From positions 868,001-932,000 of the forward strand of contig NZ_JACJUV010000001.1 in NCBI RefSeq assembly GCF_014218805.1: 64,000 nt of DNA, given 5' to 3'. A program made the translations under genes and the position numbers. The stretch comes from Teredinibacter franksiae (GTDB taxonomy: Bacteria; Pseudomonadota; Gammaproteobacteria; Pseudomonadales; Cellvibrionaceae). Below, piece by piece: positions 53,237-62,606 of the stretch (within the stretch, counting starts at the first letter, position 1; the number at the start of each line of letters is the position of its first letter). Below the pieces are notes generated by a model. The model was not told the DNA's origin. It made no database searches and saw only the letters and a program-made list of their open reading frames with translations.

Positions 53237-56227
53237 TTACTGCACGCTGGTGCACACCGGCGTGTTCATGCTGCCATCGGAACCACCCTGGAACCCAAAG
53301 CTGATGCTTTGACCGGCCGATAGGTTGCCATTCCAGCTAATATTACTGGCGGTAACAATATTGCCCGAAGCACTCAGATCTACATTCCAGCCACCGCTCA
53401 ACTGCGGGTCTTCGCCAAAATCTAGCGCTATAGTCCAACCGTTAACAGGCTCAGTACCCGAGTTGGTTACGGCGACATCAACCTGATAACCCGCCCCCCA
53501 ATGATTCAAGTTGGTCACTTCGCAAGTAACCCCCTGTGCTCCGCTAGACGAAGAGCTGGAGCTACTGCTAGAAGACGAACTCGAACTACTACTGGAACTG
53601 CTTGAAGACGAACTACTGGAAGAAGAACTAGAGCTACTCGACGACGAACTGCTGGATGAGGAGCTTGAACTACTGCTGCTCGAAGAACTGGATGCCGCAC
53701 CACAAGCGAACATACTCGACCAGGAATAGTCACTGCCAGGAACAGTATTGGTATACCAGTTCGCCTGATAGAGTACACCCCCATAAACCATTTGATCACC
53801 CGCACTGGCGTGATTGTAGACTCCACCCTCCCAGTCTTTAGATGTCCAATTTGGGTACACATTCACCCCGTCACAGCTGCCACCAGCAGAACTCGAAGAA
53901 CTACTGGAGCTAGAGGAGCTGGAGCTGGACGAACTACTCGATGACGAAGAGCTGGAACTGCTACTGATGCTCGAGCTACTCGAAGAACTGGAGCTACTGC
54001 TAGACGAGCTGGAACTACTGGTAGACGAACTGGAACTGCTCGAGGAGCTAGAGCTACTGGCACCGGAGGGCTCACCGAACACAATACCGCGACCGGCGGT
54101 ACTCATGTACACGCGCCCGTAGACATTCATATCACCAACAACAAACGCCCCATTAGCCGGCCCACCGAACTCATGCGCATCATCATTTACGCGCACCCAA
54201 GTTGCGGCTTCGTCGTCTGAACGAAACAGCCCGCGTACACCGTCCACGTCGGCCCAAATATAAATGGCTGGGTAGCTTGCTCCGTCAGCCCCTTTGCCTA
54301 AGCCAACCGCTTCAACGTAGGACAAATTGTTCACTTGTGTCCAGGTTGCGCCGCCATCGCTAGAGCGCTGCATGCCTCCCCACCACTGTGCCACCCACAA
54401 ATGACCTTCGCGATCTGGCGCGATACCCAGCCTTGGCGAACCATTGTTAAAAAGTTGCCCGGCGTTGGAGAACGTTGCACCCTTGTTGATACTCTTCCAC
54501 AAAACACCACCGCTGGAGTTATAAACATACATCACATCCGGATTAACCGGGTCGGCGTAGGGACGCGCATTTTGTACGCTCAAACTGGCGACTTGCGTCC
54601 AGCTCGCACCAAAATCGGTGCTGCGGTAGGTCGTACTGGTATCTTCCGGGGTATGTAAAATAGCTGAGCCATCAGCACTTAGCCCTACGTAACCCTTAGC
54701 ACCGTTTATGGTCGCTGTTTGCGTCCATGTTTGCCCCATGTCGGTGGAATAGTACATAGACTCTCCAACGCGCACCATTACGTCAGGGTTTTGTGAGGCT
54801 ACCGAAAGGCCCGTTGTGCTCCCCATACGAGGCTCATGTATCGCAGCATATTCGCGGATGTCGTAGTGCACAAAACCGTCGTAATCGAGAATAACCGACA
54901 CCAGTGGCCCACCTTCGATACTCACAATATCCATGGGCACCGTTTCTTCAAATCCGCGAACAGTAAACTGCCAAACGTTAACATCGGCATCAATATTTTC
55001 GGTTCTAAAAATCCCGTTACCCGATGTTACCCACACCTCACTGGTATTGAACGGGTTAAATTCAATTGAGCCCGTCCAATGTATGGCGTTACCATTAATC
55101 CAGCCATTGCCGTCATCATCCAATTGAAAACCACGCTCAATAACATCGGTCCAGGTTAGGCCGCCATCTTCAGTAATGAGAAAGCGATCTCCATAGGCGC
55201 CCACTGTTTGCTCAAGCCATGTATTCATGGTGGAGAGCACAATACGTTGAGCATTATTAGGGTCGATACTCACATCACCGAAGGGTCGGGTAAACCCACT
55301 GGGTGTAATGTTGATCCACTCACCCGATTGAGTGTTGTACTTATAAACCGCGCCAATTTCCATTGGCTCTGTCAACGCCCAATGACCGTGTGGGCCACCA
55401 CCATCGCCATAGGTAACGTACAGAAAACCATCTGACGACAATTCTGCACGCGCCGGCATTAAATCAGTCGGGCCGCCGGTAACTTCGGTAAACGAAGCGC
55501 CAGCATCATGGGAGACATAAAGATTGTTATTGTATTGAGAAACGCCGACATACAATGTTTGGGTAGGCCCAGACGCAACGCCCTGTGAATCCAGCACAAC
55601 AAAACTTACACCGTTTTCATTAGAGGTGGTGCTAACAGGAAAGCCACTCAAGTCACTCCAGCTTTCACCTGCGTCGGTACTTTTCCACATACCGTCCCAG
55701 CGGGTACCGGTATACAAAACATTATTACTATTGGGGTCAACCTGCAGTTTTTCGCCCGTTTGCCGCCCCATGCCGTTACCATGCGCGCGAAACTGATCAC
55801 TTACATCAATGACAGAAAAGTTTTCGCCGTAGTCTGTCGATTTTAAAATTGCGGTACGACCATTATTGAAATAGCTAATACCCGCAAGAATATATACATT
55901 ATTCGGGCTTGCATCATCTGTTGCTAAAGACTCGGTACCGAGAAAACCTAGCTCATCGGCAGAAACCCAGTCGAGTAACGGAATCCATCGCCCCGCCGCC
56001 GCATCCCACCGATAGGCACCGCCAACATCGGTACGTGCATACATTAAATTAGGTTCCGCCGAATTGGGAATTAAACCCGAGACAAAACCACCACCACCAA
56101 TCGCGACATTGTCCCAGTTGTAGGGAATTTCTGGCGCAGCAAATACATTCATGGTCAACAGCGCGGCCAAAGCCATGCAAGCAATACGCTTAGGCATTAA
56201 ACACTGTAAAAAAGTAAAAAAAGGCAT
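53237..56227 (-). CDS. Secreted GH74 xyloglucanase with CBM5 and CBM2 modules
   Basis: The ATG at 56225-56227 has GGAGG 5 bases upstream, giving 996 residues; an in-frame ATG 10 codons earlier has no such site. A signal peptide (likely cut after Ala30, VFA|APEI) leads into the GH74 double beta-propeller (about 32-722) with repeated Asp-box turns such as STDYGENF, STDAGESW and SSDGGATW. A likely catalytic Asp67 is in ARTDVGGAYRW. A serine linker with Thr and Ile (about 724-781), CBM5 (about 782-844), a second serine linker (about 844-893) and CBM2 (about 896-996) follow. The order of modules mirrors the xylanase in reverse. It cuts xyloglucan backbones. Confidence 0.93.
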   Translation of the reverse strand: MPFFTFLQCLMPKRIACMALAALLTMNVFAAPEIPYNWDNVAIGGGGFVSGLIPNSAEPNLMYARTDVGGAYRWDAAAGRWIPLLDWVSADELGFLGTESLATDDASPNNVYILAGISYFNNGRTAILKSTDYGENFSVIDVSDQFRAHGNGMGRQTGEKLQVDPNSNNVLYTGTRWDGMWKSTDAGESWSDLSGFPVSTTSNENGVSFVVLDSQGVASGPTQTLYVGVSQYNNNLYVSHDAGASFTEVTGGPTDLMPARAELSSDGFLYVTYGDGGGPHGHWALTEPMEIGAVYKYNTQSGEWINITPSGFTRPFGDVSIDPNNAQRIVLSTMNTWLEQTVGAYGDRFLITEDGGLTWTDVIERGFQLDDDGNGWINGNAIHWTGSIEFNPFNTSEVWVTSGNGIFRTENIDADVNVWQFTVRGFEETVPMDIVSIEGGPLVSVILDYDGFVHYDIREYAAIHEPRMGSTTGLSVASQNPDVMVRVGESMYYSTDMGQTWTQTATINGAKGYVGLSADGSAILHTPEDTSTTYRSTDFGASWTQVASLSVQNARPYADPVNPDVMYVYNSSGGVLWKSINKGATFSNAGQLFNNGSPRLGIAPDREGHLWVAQWWGGMQRSSDGGATWTQVNNLSYVEAVGLGKGADGASYPAIYIWADVDGVRGLFRSDDEAATWVRVNDDAHEFGGPANGAFVVGDMNVYGRVYMSTAGRGIVFGEPSGASSSSSSSSSSSSTSSSSSSSSSSSSSSSSSISSSSSSSSSSSSSSSSSSSSSSSSSSAGGSCDGVNVYPNWTSKDWEGGVYNHASAGDQMVYGGVLYQANWYTNTVPGSDYSWSSMFACGAASSSSSSSSSSSSSSSSSSSSSSSSSSSSSSSSSSSSSSSSSSSSSSSSSSGAQGVTCEVTNLNHWGAGYQVDVAVTNSGTEPVNGWTIALDFGEDPQLSGGWNVDLSASGNIVTASNISWNGNLSAGQSISFGFQGGSDGSMNTPVCTSVQ

Positions 56228-56268
56228 ACCAACCTCCAAACGAAGTGAGCGACTCACGACAAAACCGC

Positions 56269-56282
56269 GTGCTTAAAACCGC
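56269..56282 (-). promoter_or_regulatory. Operator-like 14-mer upstream of GH74
   Basis: On the minus strand GCGGTTTTAAGCAC matches the palindrome GCGGTTTAAACCGC upstream of the xylanase gene at 11 of 14 positions. A second GCGGTTTT half-site follows 14 bases later (56261-56268). It sits about 42 bases before the GH74 start. This is a candidate shared regulator site. Confidence 0.4.
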
Positions 56283-57300
56283 AAACACTCTGCCAGAGAC
56301 TTTTGTGAAATTATTGTGTACGTTTTTAGAGTTCTACCCAGCCGAAAATAGTGTTAAAAGCATGCGAAAATAAAGCAATCGTATCTCAGCCTGTGCGCTG
56401 CCCAACGTAAAACCTGGGGCAATCAGCCTATGGTACATTTTACGTTAGTGGCACTCACAACTAACGGGAGATACCACATCACAAAAACCTATTACAAACA
56501 GCACTTTTACAAAAAAGTAATCCTAAAGCACAGAGACGTCATCGACTTATTCAGAGGCAATTATTTAATTATTGAAGTACCGGCAGGAACTCCATCAGCA
56601 GCCTAAATAAAACAGCAGACAAACAAGGCGCTGATAGCAGGGCCTAAGAAGGCTGCCCTGCAAACATCGTTATTATTTTTGTATTTAAAACTTTGTTGCT
56701 ATGTGAAATCCAATTTTACACCTAGCCTGTGGGATAAAGAAAGAATTGCTGCAAATTCCGAAAGTATCAGCACGTCAATTGAGAATTGAACCGCATTCCC
56801 ACGACTTTTAAACATGATTGCGTCGCTGCTTTAGTCCGCAACCTGCATGCCGCTAAAACAACGGTGATACGCCAACAATCAATACATTCCAACTAACAAA
56901 CCAACCAAGCAAGCAAACAAACAAACAAACAAGCAAACAAGCAAACAATCACACTTTTTAACCAAATCAGCCCCTCAATCAGGAAAACAAAAATACACCA
57001 ATAAAAGCATCATGCTGAAAATGCGGCCTGACCATACGGTAATTCCAATAATCTGACGCCTGTATTACCCATACACCCATACTGCTTTACATATTGGTCT
57101 CTCGATATTGTATTTTGGTCTTACAACCTTATAAGTATTTTAATAATTTAATACTACTAAATTAAATCTGTCTTTTGCTGATGTACAGAAAACAAGAATA
57201 AGCTGTTCATCTTTCTCAACTCTGTAGCAAAAAGAAAATTTTTCAAATGCCTTAGAAAATTAATAATAATCAACATTATCTCAACAAAGGGGGTACCTTT
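56283..57300. other. 1-kb intergenic region between GH74 and the pectate lyase remnant
   Basis: No convincing gene. A 9-bp inverted repeat AACGTAAAA/TTTTACGTT lies at 56404-56446. A 58-codon frame (56430-56606) overlaps it but has no ribosome site and Lys/Tyr-rich unremarkable composition. A CAAR microsatellite is annotated separately. AAAGGGGG just before 57301 is the ribosome site of the pectate lyase remnant. Confidence 0.5.
56897..56948. repeat. Tetranucleotide CAAR microsatellite
   Basis: About twelve consecutive four-base units, mostly CAAA with some CAAG and CCAA, form a simple-sequence tract in the gap upstream of the pectate lyase remnant. It is not inside a gene. Confidence 0.85.
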
Positions 57301-58562
57301 ATGTACCGTAAATCATTTGTGGGTATTGGTGCGCTCGTAGCCGTGCTGGGTTTTTCAGCAAATCTGCAAGCCGCCACGGATTACCCAAGTGGTTACACCA
57401 AGTGCGCCAAAGATAACGAAACCTTTAGCTTTAGCGGTACACGCTCAGTTGTCTATGGAAAGTCTGGCGAATTTGTATATGCCACCTTGACTGGCCCAGC
57501 TAACTGTAGTGCTTCACTCTTCCCGTCGACCAGTGTCGGCACACCTCGTTATTGCTCTTACGCTGGCAGTGATTCTGGCGGCGACACTGGCAGCGCCTTT
57601 AGCGGTAGCGATTTCAGCGGCGGCAGCGGCCGATACCAGATCATTTCGGTATACAGCGGCAAAGCCATCGACGTTGACAACTCCAGCCAAGAAAATGGCG
57701 CCACGTCATGCTCTGGGACGACCTAGATGGTCTGAACCAGCAGTGGGATATTACTGACCTAGGTAATGGCTACTACTCCATCGTTGCCGCACATAGCGGT
57801 AAATCCATGGACGTTTACGACTGGTGTGTAGACCCCGGCTGTGAAATTCGTCAGTGGGATTACTCGGGCGGCGATAACCAACAATGGTTAGTGGCAAGCG
57901 TAGGTAGCGGTTACTACAAAATTGTTTCCAAGTACAGCGGCCTAGCCCTTGATGTTTGGGAATGGAACGCTAATGCCGGTGCTGACGTAGGTCAGTGGAC
58001 CGACCTTGGCGGCTCTTCAACCGGTTACGGGTCTTCTTGTACCGGCGGCAGTAGCACTAGCGTTACCGCCACTATTCGCGTTGAAGACGGCGGCACTTTC
58101 GACGGTGGTTGTAACACCTACACCGGTGGTGGTGACCTCGGTGACGGCAGCCAGTCTGAATCTCAAGACCCCATTTTCCGTGTAAGCCCAGGCCTAGTGC
58201 GCAATGTGTACATCGGCAGTAACGGTGCAGACGGTATCCACAGCCGCAACGGCGGCGACGTCGATAACGTGCTTTGGTCCGACGTGGGTGAAGATGCCAT
58301 GACCATCAAAGACCCAACCAACGGTGCCAGCGTTTACGCCAACAACATCGAAGGTTACGACTCTGCCGATAAGTTCCTGCAAGCCAACGACGACGCCACC
58401 TGGACAGTCGACAACTGCCGTGTAGACAATGCCGGTAAGTTCATTCGTCAGAATGGCGGCACCACCTTCCCGCTGCATATTGAAGTGTCCAACTGTGACA
58501 TTTCCAATATGGGCGAAGGTATCTTCCGCAGCGACAGCTCTAACAGTACGGCACGTATTACC
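57301..58562 (+). pseudogene. PL3 pectate lyase, 5' part, broken by frameshift and IS66 insertion
   Basis: The first frame (57301 to about 57705) gives a signal peptide (ending LQA|ATD), an N-terminal domain (YPSGYTKCAKDNETFSFSG) and the start of a ricin-type beta-trefoil (GRYQIISVYSGKAIDVDN). It then stops early. The next frame picks up exactly where the trefoil should continue (VMLWDDLDGLNQQWDI), so one base, probably a G after GCCACG near 57705, has been lost. After the trefoil comes a PL3 core (GADGIHSRNGGDVDNVLW; SDVGEDAMTIKDPTNG). The gene is cut at 58562 by the IS66 element and resumes at 60832. The enzyme is almost surely inactive. Confidence 0.85.
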
Positions 58563-58642
58563 GTAAGCGCCAATCCAACCACACCCTACAAGGCGCGACA
58601 TTAACATAATAACCTATAGTCTCCATTACTAAGGAGGCTATC

Positions 58643-58930
58643 ATGTCCAAGCGCCGCACCTACAACTGGCCCCAACTTTTCGCAGAATTCGAGCGGTCAG
58701 GCCTATCGCAAGTCGAATTTTGCAAGCAACACGACCTCAATCCAAAATATTTCAACTTAAAGCTTTCCAAGCTCAAAGCGCAGGAAGACAGTGCGTTCGC
58801 GCATGTGGTTGTACAGCCTGAACTTTACTCGCGGCAGGGGCTTGTCCTCGAAGTGGGCAACTGTAAAGTTCATTGCCCACCAGCCATGTCTATTCCTTCC
58901 TTTGTATCATTGATTAAGTCCCTCGCATGA
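58643..58930 (+). CDS. tnpA: IS66 TnpA-like accessory protein
   Basis: The 95-residue protein starts MSKRRTYNWPQLFAEFERSG, with a helix-turn-helix-like LSQVEFCKQHDLNPKYFNLK. This is the small first protein of IS66 elements. Its stop overlaps the tnpB start as ATGA, and it ends in the usual LIKSLA. Confidence 0.85.
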   Translation: MSKRRTYNWPQLFAEFERSGLSQVEFCKQHDLNPKYFNLKLSKLKAQEDSAFAHVVVQPELYSRQGLVLEVGNCKVHCPPAMSIPSFVSLIKSLA

Positions 58931-59283
58931 TCCAGTGGTCCAATGCGATTCCCATATACCTGCACCGCGACCCAGTAGACTTTCGCAAAGCGATCAATGG
59001 CCTAGCGGTTATCGTGAGTGAGGAGATGGAGTTGGATGTATACAGCCAGGCGTTGTTCGTGTTTTGCAATAGAAACCGCAGTCAGCTCAAAGTGCTCTAT
59101 TGGGACAGTACGGGTTTTGCCCTGTGGCAGAAACGCCTAGAGAAGGACAAATTTAAGTGGCCGAGTAAAGACCCGCTTGCAACCGCATCAATTACCTACG
59201 AGCAATGGGATTGGTTATTGCGGGGTTTTGACTTTGCTAAATTTAGACCACATAAGCAGTTAAAATTCACCGAGGTGGCCTAA
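58927..59283 (+). CDS. tnpB: IS66 Orf2/TnpB protein
   Basis: The 118-residue protein has the IS66 Orf2 signature: VDFRKAINGLAVIVSEEM, then ALFVFCNRNRSQLKVLYWDS and TGFALWQKRLEKDKFKWP. It is needed for IS66 transposition, role unclear. It follows tnpA with an ATGA overlap and precedes tnpC by 20 bases. Confidence 0.93.
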   Translation: MIQWSNAIPIYLHRDPVDFRKAINGLAVIVSEEMELDVYSQALFVFCNRNRSQLKVLYWDSTGFALWQKRLEKDKFKWPSKDPLATASITYEQWDWLLRGFDFAKFRPHKQLKFTEVA

Positions 59284-59303
59284 TATTTTGTATAATAGCC
59301 GCT

Positions 59304-60800
59304 ATGAAATATGCGGCGGCTTTACAGAAAGAAAATGATTTATTGCGCGAAAAGATTGCCGCGCGCGATACGCAAATCGCCGTATTAAACGAACAGCTTA
59401 AACACCTGCTGAGCAAACGCTTTGGATCTTCTAGTGAAAAAATATCGGCTGATCAGCTAGGCTTATTTAACGAAGCCGAAGCATGTGTAGTTGAAGTTGA
59501 GGCCGCCGAAAGCGATAGCACCACTGTAAAAAGTTATACTCGCAAGCGTAAGCCTCGCGTTACTATACCCGACAACCTTCCCCGTGAAGACATCATTCAC
59601 GACATCACCGAAACGGAAAAAGTCTGCCCTCACGATGGCAGCACTCTTAATATCATTGGCAGCGAAGACCATGAACAACTGGAAATCATCCCCGCTAAAA
59701 TCAAAGTGGTTCGCCACAAGCGACTAAAATATGCCTGTCCCTGCTGTGACAATCACATTGTAACGGCAGGCAAGCCCAAACAGCCTATCGAAAAAAGTAT
59801 CGCCAGCCCCAGTCTACTCGCTTACATCGCGGTGCAAAAATATGCGGATGCTTTACCTTTATACCGTCAAAGCGAGATATTCAAACGAATCGGCATAGAG
59901 CTGGACAGAACTAATATGGCGAACTGGATGGTGAAGTGTGGTGAGCTGACACAGCCCCTTATCAACCTGTTAATTGATTACCTCCACAAGCCACCGTACA
60001 TCCACATGGATGAAACCACACTACAGGTATTGGAAGAGCCGGGAAAGACCGCACAAAGCAAAAGCTACATGTGGGTAATGACCAGCACAGGTCCACAGTC
60101 GGTTTGCGTATTCCACTATGCGGATAACCGAGGGCAACGGGTACCCATCGAGCTACTTAGCGCCGAAAATACCGCCATTATGGTCGACGGCTACGAGTGG
60201 TACCAAAAAGCCTGTGATGAGTACGGTATTACCCGCTTAGGTTGCTGGGCTCATGCCAGAAGAAAGTTCAAAGAGGCTCAAAATTTACAGAAAAAGGGTA
60301 AAACAGGCAAAGCTGATCAAGCCTTAGCCTATATCCACAAGCTGTACGCGATTGAAAAGAAAATAAAGGACGAACCACCGGATAAACGCTACCAAGTTCG
60401 CCAAGAGCAGGCAAAACCCATCCTCGACAAAATCAAAGAATGGTTGGATAAAAGCTTACAGTCGGTGGCACCGAAAACAAAACTCGGTATAGCATTGGTG
60501 TACCTGAACAACCAGTGGGATCGATTAATCGCCTACCTGGAAGATGGGTGCTATCCCATCGATAATAATGCTGCCGAACGTGCAATACGCCCCTTTGCTA
60601 TTGGTCGCAAAAACTGGATGTTCAGTAAGAGTCAGGCGGGCGCTAAAGCTAGCGCAAATCTTTACAGTCTGATAGAAACAGCCAAGGCTAACGACCTGAA
60701 TACGTACGACTATTTGCAACATATTTTTGAAGAACTACCCAATGCGCAAAATGTTGAGCAGATTGAGGGATTGTTGCCTTGGAATGTCCAGCTTGGTTAG
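59304..60800 (+). CDS. tnpC: IS66 transposase TnpC
   Basis: The 498-residue DDE transposase has an N-terminal coiled-coil/leucine-rich region (NEQLKHLLSKRFGSSSEKIS), a zinc-finger-like CPCCDNH, and the catalytic core. The core shows HMDETTLQVLEEPG (first Asp), MVDGYEWYQKACDEYG (second Asp) and NNAAERAIRPFAIGRKNW (Glu). It ends within the right inverted repeat; the stop is TAG at 60798. It looks full length. Confidence 0.95.
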   Translation: MKYAAALQKENDLLREKIAARDTQIAVLNEQLKHLLSKRFGSSSEKISADQLGLFNEAEACVVEVEAAESDSTTVKSYTRKRKPRVTIPDNLPREDIIHDITETEKVCPHDGSTLNIIGSEDHEQLEIIPAKIKVVRHKRLKYACPCCDNHIVTAGKPKQPIEKSIASPSLLAYIAVQKYADALPLYRQSEIFKRIGIELDRTNMANWMVKCGELTQPLINLLIDYLHKPPYIHMDETTLQVLEEPGKTAQSKSYMWVMTSTGPQSVCVFHYADNRGQRVPIELLSAENTAIMVDGYEWYQKACDEYGITRLGCWAHARRKFKEAQNLQKKGKTGKADQALAYIHKLYAIEKKIKDEPPDKRYQVRQEQAKPILDKIKEWLDKSLQSVAPKTKLGIALVYLNNQWDRLIAYLEDGCYPIDNNAAERAIRPFAIGRKNWMFSKSQAGAKASANLYSLIETAKANDLNTYDYLQHIFEELPNAQNVEQIEGLLPWNVQLG

Positions 60801-60823
60801 GGTGTGGTTGGTTTGGCGCTTAC

Positions 60824-60912
60824 GTATTACCAATAGCCGCCTGAGTAATGCTGGCGATATTTGTATTGGATCCTGGTCCAGCTGTACCTCATCGGGTATT
60901 ACTAATTACTAA
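60824..60912 (+). pseudogene. PL3 pectate lyase, 3' fragment beyond the IS66 insertion
   Basis: Reading from the duplicated GTATTACC, the frame ITNSRLSNAGDICIGSWSSC continues the PL3 core (ends STARIT before the insertion) and stops at TAA 60910-60912. It is about 27 codons. An ACTAATT triplet repeat (about 60898-60920) covers the stop. Confidence 0.85.
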
Positions 60913-60963
60913 TTACTAATTCATGTATTTTAAAGAGTGACGCCTAGGCGTGGGTACAGCCTT

Positions 60964-61096
60964 AGTGGGTTGTTGAAAAACGTTTTCGAAACAAGTAATG
61001 CAAAGCAAAATAGTGGAATACCAAGCTTCATCTAGTGGTTAATCCGAACTTTTTACATGCAACAACGGCCAGGAAAACTGTTTTCAACAGCCTGCT
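60964..61096. repeat. Inverted-repeat pair, possible MITE-like element
   Basis: About 25 bases reading AGTGGGTTGTTGAAAAACG at 60964 recur in inverted form at 61072-61096 (complement AGCAGGCTGTTGAAAACAG). Identity is about 75 per cent, and about 83 bases lie between them. The GGCTGTTGAAAA type of end is a common dispersed sequence in gammaproteobacteria. No gene is inside. Confidence 0.45.
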
Positions 61097-61136
61097 AGGG
61101 CTGTCCCATGCTTTTTTTACTGTAAAGGGTGTGCAA

Positions 61137-61658
61137 ATGACCTTCAGGTTTTTAATACTTCTACTTGTCATTGCCTCGTTAGGTAGTTCGACATTTTTCT
61201 ATTTTCAAACCCGAGCACTGGAAAAGTCTGCACACGCCAGTAAAGCCCTGTGCGAGCTAAAAGCCTCGCAGCTGGGAAAAAACTACCAAACAAAAATAGA
61301 CGAGCTACTCGCAGATGTACCACAACAACGCGTTATTCGTAAAACCATTACAAAAAAATTAGAACGCCCACCACTAGAAGAAATGGTTTCATACGGCCAT
61401 CAAGTTCGAGCCATCAGCAACAAATATGAATTCCTACTAAAAACAGCGCAAATAGAAGCCTCAGACAAGAAAAGGCTCGGCCGCCTTTTACTCGAAAGAG
61501 AAAAGCTAGCACAGCAAGTCAACAACGCCTCTACATCTCAACCGGCGCCGGAAAAAATGCAGGAACAACTCGCAAGCATTGAACAACGCATAGAAAACTT
61601 ACTTACCGACCCAATAGACTACAGCCGGTACGAATATTTAAAAGAGCGAAACCTGTAA
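61137..61658 (+). CDS. Membrane-anchored coiled-coil protein, unknown function (tandem paralogue 1)
   Basis: The ATG at 61137 with AAGGG 8 bases upstream gives 173 residues: a signal anchor (about 4-22) followed by charged helices likely to form a coiled coil. The segment KYEFLLKTAQIEASDKKRLG, then RLLLEREKLAQQ, aligns with the next gene (KYRFLFAKLDLSTGQLEQLK, LLLEQREALALK). I do not recognise the family. It follows the pectate lyase remnant and IS66 element; the neighbouring gene is its broken duplicate or partner. Confidence 0.65.
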   Translation: MTFRFLILLLVIASLGSSTFFYFQTRALEKSAHASKALCELKASQLGKNYQTKIDELLADVPQQRVIRKTITKKLERPPLEEMVSYGHQVRAISNKYEFLLKTAQIEASDKKRLGRLLLEREKLAQQVNNASTSQPAPEKMQEQLASIEQRIENLLTDPIDYSRYEYLKERNL

Positions 61659-61659
61659 C

Positions 61660-62606
61660 ATGATCAGCCGATTGAACATCGTTTTGGCCCTTATCGGTAT
61701 AGCCGCCATTACCCATGCCGGGTATGCGTACCAAAAACATATCGACATCAGTCAAAAACTTGCTAACAGCGCACATCAATGCGATAACCGCCTGAGCGAC
61801 CTTTCGACTAAATTTGATGGCGAAATCACCAAAATTCAACGTGAAATCGCCCAACGAAAAGTTCAACCCCCAACCATTGAAACCCTGGTTTCCTATGAGT
61901 AAGAAACATTACCGGAAGAGTTTCTAGCGGAAACCGACAAACCCGAAATGAACGATACGATGAATCACTGGGCGACATAGTTGCGCGAAAATATCGATTC
62001 CTGTTCGCAAAGCTCGACCTATCAACAGGCCAACTTGAGCAGCTAAAACTACTACTAGAGCAACGTGAAGCGCTGGCCCTAAAAATCAAAGACGCAAAAG
62101 AGTTCGGCGATGACAGCGGTATCGATAAAGATAGCCTCTGGGATATAGAAAGTGAGCTAGAAAACGTCAACACACAAATTGAGGAATTGCTGGACGATGA
62201 AACTCGCCAGCGATTTACGGCACTAAAAGATTCAGATGAAGAACAAAAACACTTCAATCAATACACTCTTGGTGTCAACAGCCTATTTCCGTTAGACAAC
62301 GTTCAACAGGAAGCCGTTTTATTCACCCGCTTAAAACGCAAGCAACAATTCGAAGAAAAACTGCAATCTTCGGGCTTTGATCAAGACTACCCTTTGAGTA
62401 AAGAGCAGAGCGAAAAATTGTTAAAAGACCTCGAAATGGCCGCCATGCGCTACAAGCATAGCTTTCTCCAGGAAATTCGCCGAGAGTTGGATCACAGCAG
62501 CTACCCAATGGATCAGTACACTCTGCTAGAAAACTATACCAATACCGAATTCAAAGAGCTTTTAAGCGCCTACCGCGAAAAAACCGAACAGCGCGGTGTG
62601 TATTAA
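61660..62606 (+). pseudogene. Second coiled-coil membrane protein, interrupted (tandem paralogue 2)
   Basis: An 80-codon frame (61660-61902) with a signal anchor ends at TAA inside PPTIETLVSYE, where paralogue 1 continues. The rest is in the -1 frame, open from 61899 to 62606 without an ATG until 62187. It contains ARKYRFLFAKLDLSTGQLEQ and a C-terminal extension absent from paralogue 1 (LLKDLEMAAMRYKHSFLQEI). Either one frameshift near 61900, or a nonsense change followed by a frameshift near 61960, has broken it. No ribosome site supports 62187 as an independent start. A sequencing error or programmed shift is not excluded. Confidence 0.65.

Larger units (their letters stand above)
58563..60823 (+). 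mobile_element. IS66-family insertion sequence, complete, 2261 bp
   Basis: Terminal inverted repeats of 26 bases with 25 identities start GTAAGCGCCAA (58563-58588, and the complement of 60798-60823). The 8-bp target duplication GTATTACC flanks both ends (58555-58562 and 60824-60831), the usual length for IS66. Three genes in the IS66 order lie inside and all look intact. Deleting the element and one duplication copy rejoins the PL3 frame perfectly, so the insertion is recent. Confidence 0.97.

Noticed and set aside
56430..56606. 58-codon frame upstream of GH74 on the plus strand
   Set aside because: No ribosome site, overlaps an inverted repeat, and A-rich sequence explains the Lys/Tyr content.
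62187..62606. 139-codon frame as an independent gene
   Set aside because: No ribosome site; the same frame is open and protein-like well upstream, so it is the 3' part of a broken gene.
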